The position numbers and the translations under genes are program-made. DNA of 64,000 nucleotides from Himantopus leucocephalus. Taxonomy: Eukaryota; Chordata; Aves; Charadriiformes; Recurvirostridae. The notes under the pieces were generated by a model. The model did not search any database and was not told the DNA's origin. It saw nothing but the letters and a program-made list of their open reading frames with translations. The stretch is from contig RSEF01000002.1 of the NCBI GenBank assembly GCA_003993805.1, positions 77,235,981 through 77,299,980 of the forward strand, given 5' to 3'. Of this stretch, positions 59,362 through 64,000 are shown in pieces. The first letter of the stretch is position 1, and every line of letters begins with the position of its first letter.

Positions 59362-62029
59362 ATGAAAACATTACCCTAATGACCACTGACAAAACAATGC
59401 CTGAAGGAATGTGACAAATATAAGCATCCAAATAACAGAGCAAACAAAACAAGTCAGTCTCTTAATTTCAGTATCAAACATAGGTTAATATTAAAAAAAT
59501 GTTCCCAAAAGCTCTACATTTTCAGTAGACAGCCAGTTCAGCATTAAGTAAATTGAGTGAAAATGAGTGAAAATGAAACAAAATGACAGCACCAGAGAGT
59601 AACTGTTAATTCTGGGTTCTTTCCTTTCCATGTCTTCATTCATTTTTCTTCCCCTTGACTTGGTACTTGTATTTTTTCCTCCGTCTTTTAGATATTATCT
59701 TTGACTATTTCTTTACCTCTCCTTTCCATAGTTGCTTGATTTTCCTCTCATTTTCTGTGGAGCCTAACTCTGAGTTCCCCATGGAGCTCATTCACAGTCA
59801 AATGTTTCTTAGTCAGGGAAACCTTCCACATCATCACGTTTGTCAGTGCGGTTCCTCCAGCTTTCATTATACCCTTGGGCTAGGGACCATGTGAGCCCTG
59901 GGTCTGGGGAAAGGAAGTTCACTCTTCCTGCCGTCCACGACAGCTGCCTTCAAGCATCCCAGCTGGGTTTCTTGAACCCAGAATGGGAAAACTCCAGTTT
60001 AGGTTCAGCCCATGAGCAAATTTCTTTCACCTCTCAGATATGCCATACTCGTCAAAATTTCTGTCCTGGGTCCATTACTGAAGCCCTGGCTAATATTTGC
60101 AGAGAGCTGCTCTTTACTGGGAGGCAGCGACGAGTAGAGATGTACCCCGTGCTCAGCCCTGGCACACCCAGATGCAACATAAGTCTGAAGCAGGGGTCCT
60201 ACTCGCCGATGCGTTGTACCTTTCTCTTTCTGCATCTGTATGTAGCTGCCCCTCCTACTTTGAAAAGGTGCAATGGTGCATCCCTGAACAGCAATTCAAA
60301 TCCCTGAACTGCGCTTGGGGAAAAATGTTCCTGCTTGTCACGTTAATGAAATCTTTTGGTTCCTTATAAATTCTCAGTTCATTAATGCTGATTCCGTAAT
60401 ATTTACTGACCAGTGACATTCAGCTCTTGCTTGTTTCCACCACTGCTGATGGTACAGCAGAAGGATTTCTCTAGCATGTTAGTTGACTTTAGCGTGCACT
60501 GTTTTCTCTTTATCGGCTTTTGGAATGCCTTTTTCATTTAATGTAATTCAGGTTGTTTATCACCCCCACTACTCAAGAAACACCGAGATTGCTAGCCTAG
60601 AAAATATCCACTGGCCTGTGAAAAGCCGTGGCCACGCAGCATCACACATGCTAAGAATGTATTCATGCCAGTCCCAGCAGGGACTCACGTGCAGGTGCAA
60701 GTTAAACGCGTGTTTTGGTCCTTTTTACCATAAAGCATTAAATCTCAGGCTCCCTTAATACTCCCACCCAGCCTCGCAGCAGGCATGTCTGAAGAGACAT
60801 GAGCGCAAGCATCTCGTAGTGCTGGTGAGGCACTTAGTTAAGCGTTCCCCTTTCGGGCCTCACTTTTGCTACTATGCACAATAATGCTCAAGGCTATGCA
60901 GCTGCACTCCAGTTCATGCAGGATCAGGTTCCCCTGCCCTCTTTCTCCTGGCTTAGCAGTTTTTTTTCTTTTTTTTTTTTTTTTCCTTTTTTACCCGATA
61001 CTCAATGCATGAACACTTCAGAGCGCCATTAAGCTCAAAGAGAACATGCATGAGCACTTCATAGCTCTCCACACGGCCCTTTTGCCAGCCCTTCCCTTCA
61101 AAGAAGTTGCTCCAAAAGCTGACTGGAGCCAGCGAAAGTCTCCCCGTTGGCCTTGGATCAGGCCCAAGGCAAGGGACACAATTAGATGGGAACAGAGGCA
61201 CTAACGAAAGGCAGCTTGCCTGCCAGCAGGCAAAATGCAGGGAGACCTACAAGGAGAAAGCACTATTTGAGGGCCAAACTTGCAATCCTTTGAGAGACAA
61301 GCGGCGGATGCCCTGCCAAGCAATCTGTGCTCTTCGTGACTTCCACCCGAGCAGCGTGCTGAGGCACTCCGCCGTGGCTTTGAACTGCGAGGTGAAGACA
61401 GTGCGTGGGCACTGCCTCACTTTTTTCAATCCATCAGATTTATTTGTTCAATATATTTTTATTGTCTTGTTTATTCTTTTTATGAATCTTATTATTACAA
61501 AGCAGTATTTTTAAATGGCAGTGGAAAATATGCCAATTGAAGATGTTTGGGAGAGTCAAAAAGAAACCCAAATAAAAGCCTGTATCCAAATTTCATGAGG
61601 GGGCAAATGGGTATTGTTCTCCTCGTTCCCCTTTTTCTTCTGCGTGTACCAGTCAGCCCAGGAAGAGATGTCTCAGAGTGACTCTCTCCAGCCCTCCGCC
61701 ATTAAAGAGGGTAATATAAGAGTCTTCACAGTCCAACAGTTCCTACCTCCTGTTACTCAATAACTTGCAAACACACGCTGTGTTAGCACCACCCAGCAGG
61801 AAATAAAGTCCACACTCAATGCAAATTGCCCATGGCTCTCCATTTCTCATACTGCTCTTTCTTGAAAATAGCCTCATTGTAACGACTTATCTAGCTAATT
61901 TAGATCTCGGTGCTTTCTACTCACATTAACATCAGTTGCAGTGAATACAAATGTACTATCTCATCCAAAAGAAAATCCAACAGATCCTTTTATCAGAGTT
62001 GTAAGATGATATGTTTGGATGAAGCGTCT

Positions 62030-62490
62030 AGCGGGGTCCTGCCAGAGCTCTGGTTTGTTTAACATTTTCAGCAGTTATCTGGAAGCAGAAGTAGAAAAAA
62101 ACATTAATTATATTAACAGTTGACACCAAGACGGGGGGAGAAGAGGGAAAACAAGAAGTTTATAGGGAAAATGGAAATCAATTTACAAGGATTTGAGAAT
62201 TAGACAGGCATTATCCAAATGATTCATATTTATCATTACAATATGTCAGCAAGCAGACTGGTTTCTTATCACGACTGGATAGCCTAATGCTACCTTGGAA
62301 GATACTTTGCACAGAAGGACAATGATAATATCTTGCACCCAGAAAATGGATTGTCCATTCTTTATATACGATTTTAAATGTTGTAGAAATTCATAGAGAT
62401 GTGGAGATCATAGCAGGAGAAAAGCACCAACAACTGAACAGAAAAGCAACACAGATAATGGAAAGGCTGCAACCACTATTGCATGGGCAG
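62030..62490 (+). mobile_element. Ancient CR1/L2-like LINE reverse transcriptase remnant
   Basis: Near 62058 one frame reads FNIFSSYLEAEVEK, like the segment after GPLLF in non-LTR reverse transcriptases. It is followed by a DTK-like word and a GG (near 62122). At 62440-62469 another frame reads RKATQIMERL, like the RRATKMIKGLE segment of CR1. Order and spacing fit a decayed copy with frameshifts. Confidence 0.5.
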
Positions 62491-64000
62491 TTTGCCCCTT
62501 TAGCCTAATGAAAAGAATTAAGTTCAACCGCTTAATGACCACAAATCATCTGCAATGCTCTGTGCTGCTTTATTGCATAAGTAAATTATGGTTTACTGCA
62601 CTGTATGTAAATTACGGTTTACTGCAACCCAGATTTACTTCCATGCGCAAAAGAAGAAGAGATAGCTAGACAAAGGTAGCTGTCACGCACGACAAGGTAG
62701 CTCAGGAGCACCAATTCATGGCAGAGTCCATGTGTGTTACAGACTGGGCTGTGTAGGTATCAGATGCGGAATAAAGCCTCCTTGCTGGAAAAGCTTTCCT
62801 CAGCACTGTGAGCTCTTGCACTATGAGCTATTGAAAGGTCCCAGAGATCTGGAGATGTTGGATGAGAGGCAGCAAGTGTTGTGAGTCACTGCCTAGCTGG
62901 GGAGAACCCAACACATCATGGCTGGTGTGCACAGGAAACGGGCCCTGTCTCATATGCAGCTTGAAGGCCACCACACAGACATCAAAAGAATGTCTGAGCC
63001 ATAAATTGCCTACGAAACTTCCTTACTCTGGCTGCAGTCTACTATTTGTCTCTTGCTCCCCACCACCAGCTCAGAGCCCCTTTCTCATATTCAGCCTGAC
63101 GTCCCAGTCCTCAATATAGCAGTGGCTCCTGTCCCACGCTCGCTGTCTTTGCCTCTTCTTCAGCCTCACACATGCGCCCTGCCTCTTGCATAACCCCTGA
63201 GCACATCCTGGTCTTTTTTCTTCTGCTCTCTGTGTCTGTGGGACAAAAGTAATGATGATGTCTCTTTTCCTCTGAAACATACTCAGATCTTTGTTCCAGG
63301 CATTCACCTCACGCTTGGCCAAGCACTACCTGGAAACCAACGCACCTCTGAATACCACAGGTTTTTTTACCTTCCAGGTCCAAAGATACTCTGTACAGTA
63401 ATATATAGCAATATAGCAATACAACCCTGGAGATGTTAAGATGATGAAAGTACAAAAACCACGTCAAAACTTAGGAACTCAGCCGTGAGGGTCAAGGCAT
63501 GATGCAAGTGCCTCAGCACATTTTGGACAGAAGTCTTTAGCTTAGCCTTATTAGGTGGATATTCTCAACAACCTGCCCTGAGGTACGTAAGCAGGGATGG
63601 CACAGTCAAGCCTCCAACTTGGTGTCATGGGCAAAGTATCCCAGCTCTGCCCTTGCTTATAGGAAAACTTCTAGGAATGAGGTAGCACCATGGAAAACTC
63701 TGTGATTTTCCCTTCTCATCATTCTATAAGTCAGGCAGGATTTATGCTCATTTGCAAGGATCCTAGGTTGGCAAGGGCCGACTGAACACTCCGGGGCTTT
63801 GGGCACCTCTACCCTCCCCCTGTTAGTGTGTTCCCAAGACCCACCGTGGCAGAATTTGCCCCCATTTTCCCACCTCTCTCTCCTCCAAGGTAACACAGCA
63901 TGAAAGCCCAGGAGTTTTACCGACATATCTACATGGGCCATTGAATAGCTAAGATGCTCCAGGCTGAATTCCAGTATGGCACAGGCACACCCCACGCTGA
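62491..64000. other. Unique intergenic sequence to window end
   Basis: Contains a two-unit tandem repeat (62581-62626, period 26, one mismatch in 20). Frames up to 112 codons at 63657-63995 (minus) have no recognised domain. No gene seen. Confidence 0.4.

Larger units (their letters stand above)
56089..62029. other. Unique intergenic sequence
   Basis: No gene recognised. Blocks such as 56130-56300 are AT-rich and repeat-free and may be regulatory. The 57680-57810 stretch weakly resembles antisense MIR. A T-run occurs at 60960-60990. Confidence 0.4.

Overview
The window looks like genomic DNA from a bird. The evidence is the CR1 LINE copies with the avian-type short ATTCTATG-like tail repeats, a low overall density of transposons, several older amniote/sauropsid repeats (MIR/CORE-SINE, L2/CR1-like fragments, palindromic MITE-like elements), and one vertebrate protein-coding exon. 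The sequence is a draft assembly: there are three 100-N gaps (10088-10187, 21145-21244, 42889-42988) and five single-N joins (12686, 18575, 31253, 40626, 44134). There are no bacterial features such as operons, CRISPR arrays or insertion sequences, and I found no tRNA or rRNA gene.

The only gene I can support with confidence is the 3' end of FOXF2, a forkhead transcription factor, on the + strand. Positions 1-2499 are the 3' part of its intron, 2500-2666 is the coding part of its last exon, and about 2667-3470 is the 3' UTR with a poly(A) signal at 3444-3449. The first exon, which encodes the forkhead domain, lies upstream of the window. A CpG-rich stretch follows the gene (about 3500-4530). 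About 0.9 kb beyond it are two back-to-back exon-like segments with strong splice signals (5332-5435 and 5965-6081), possibly an unannotated noncoding transcript.

From about 6.1 kb to 64 kb I see no protein-coding gene. In known vertebrate genomes FOXF2 sits beside FOXC1 and FOXQ1 with large non-coding intervals, so this is probably the regulatory desert next to FOXF2; the direction toward FOXC1 is inferred. It holds a nested pair of CR1 elements (about 19185-21800), a third CR1 3' end (43265-43618), ancient LINE/SINE remnants (about 10740, 39855, 51712, 53635, 55973, 62030), palindromic or MITE-like elements (7027, 18834, 30032, 50312), an unclassified ~160-bp repeat present twice (40406 and 44998), microsatellites, and AT-rich unique blocks that are candidate enhancers (about 6560-7010 and 32430-33080).

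I found no convincing new biological system. The best leads are the candidate spliced exons downstream of FOXF2, the 37-bp-arm hairpin at 50314-50393, the duplicated ~160-bp element, the enhancer-like block at 32430-33080, and two near-identical duplications across single-N joins that are probably assembly artefacts.
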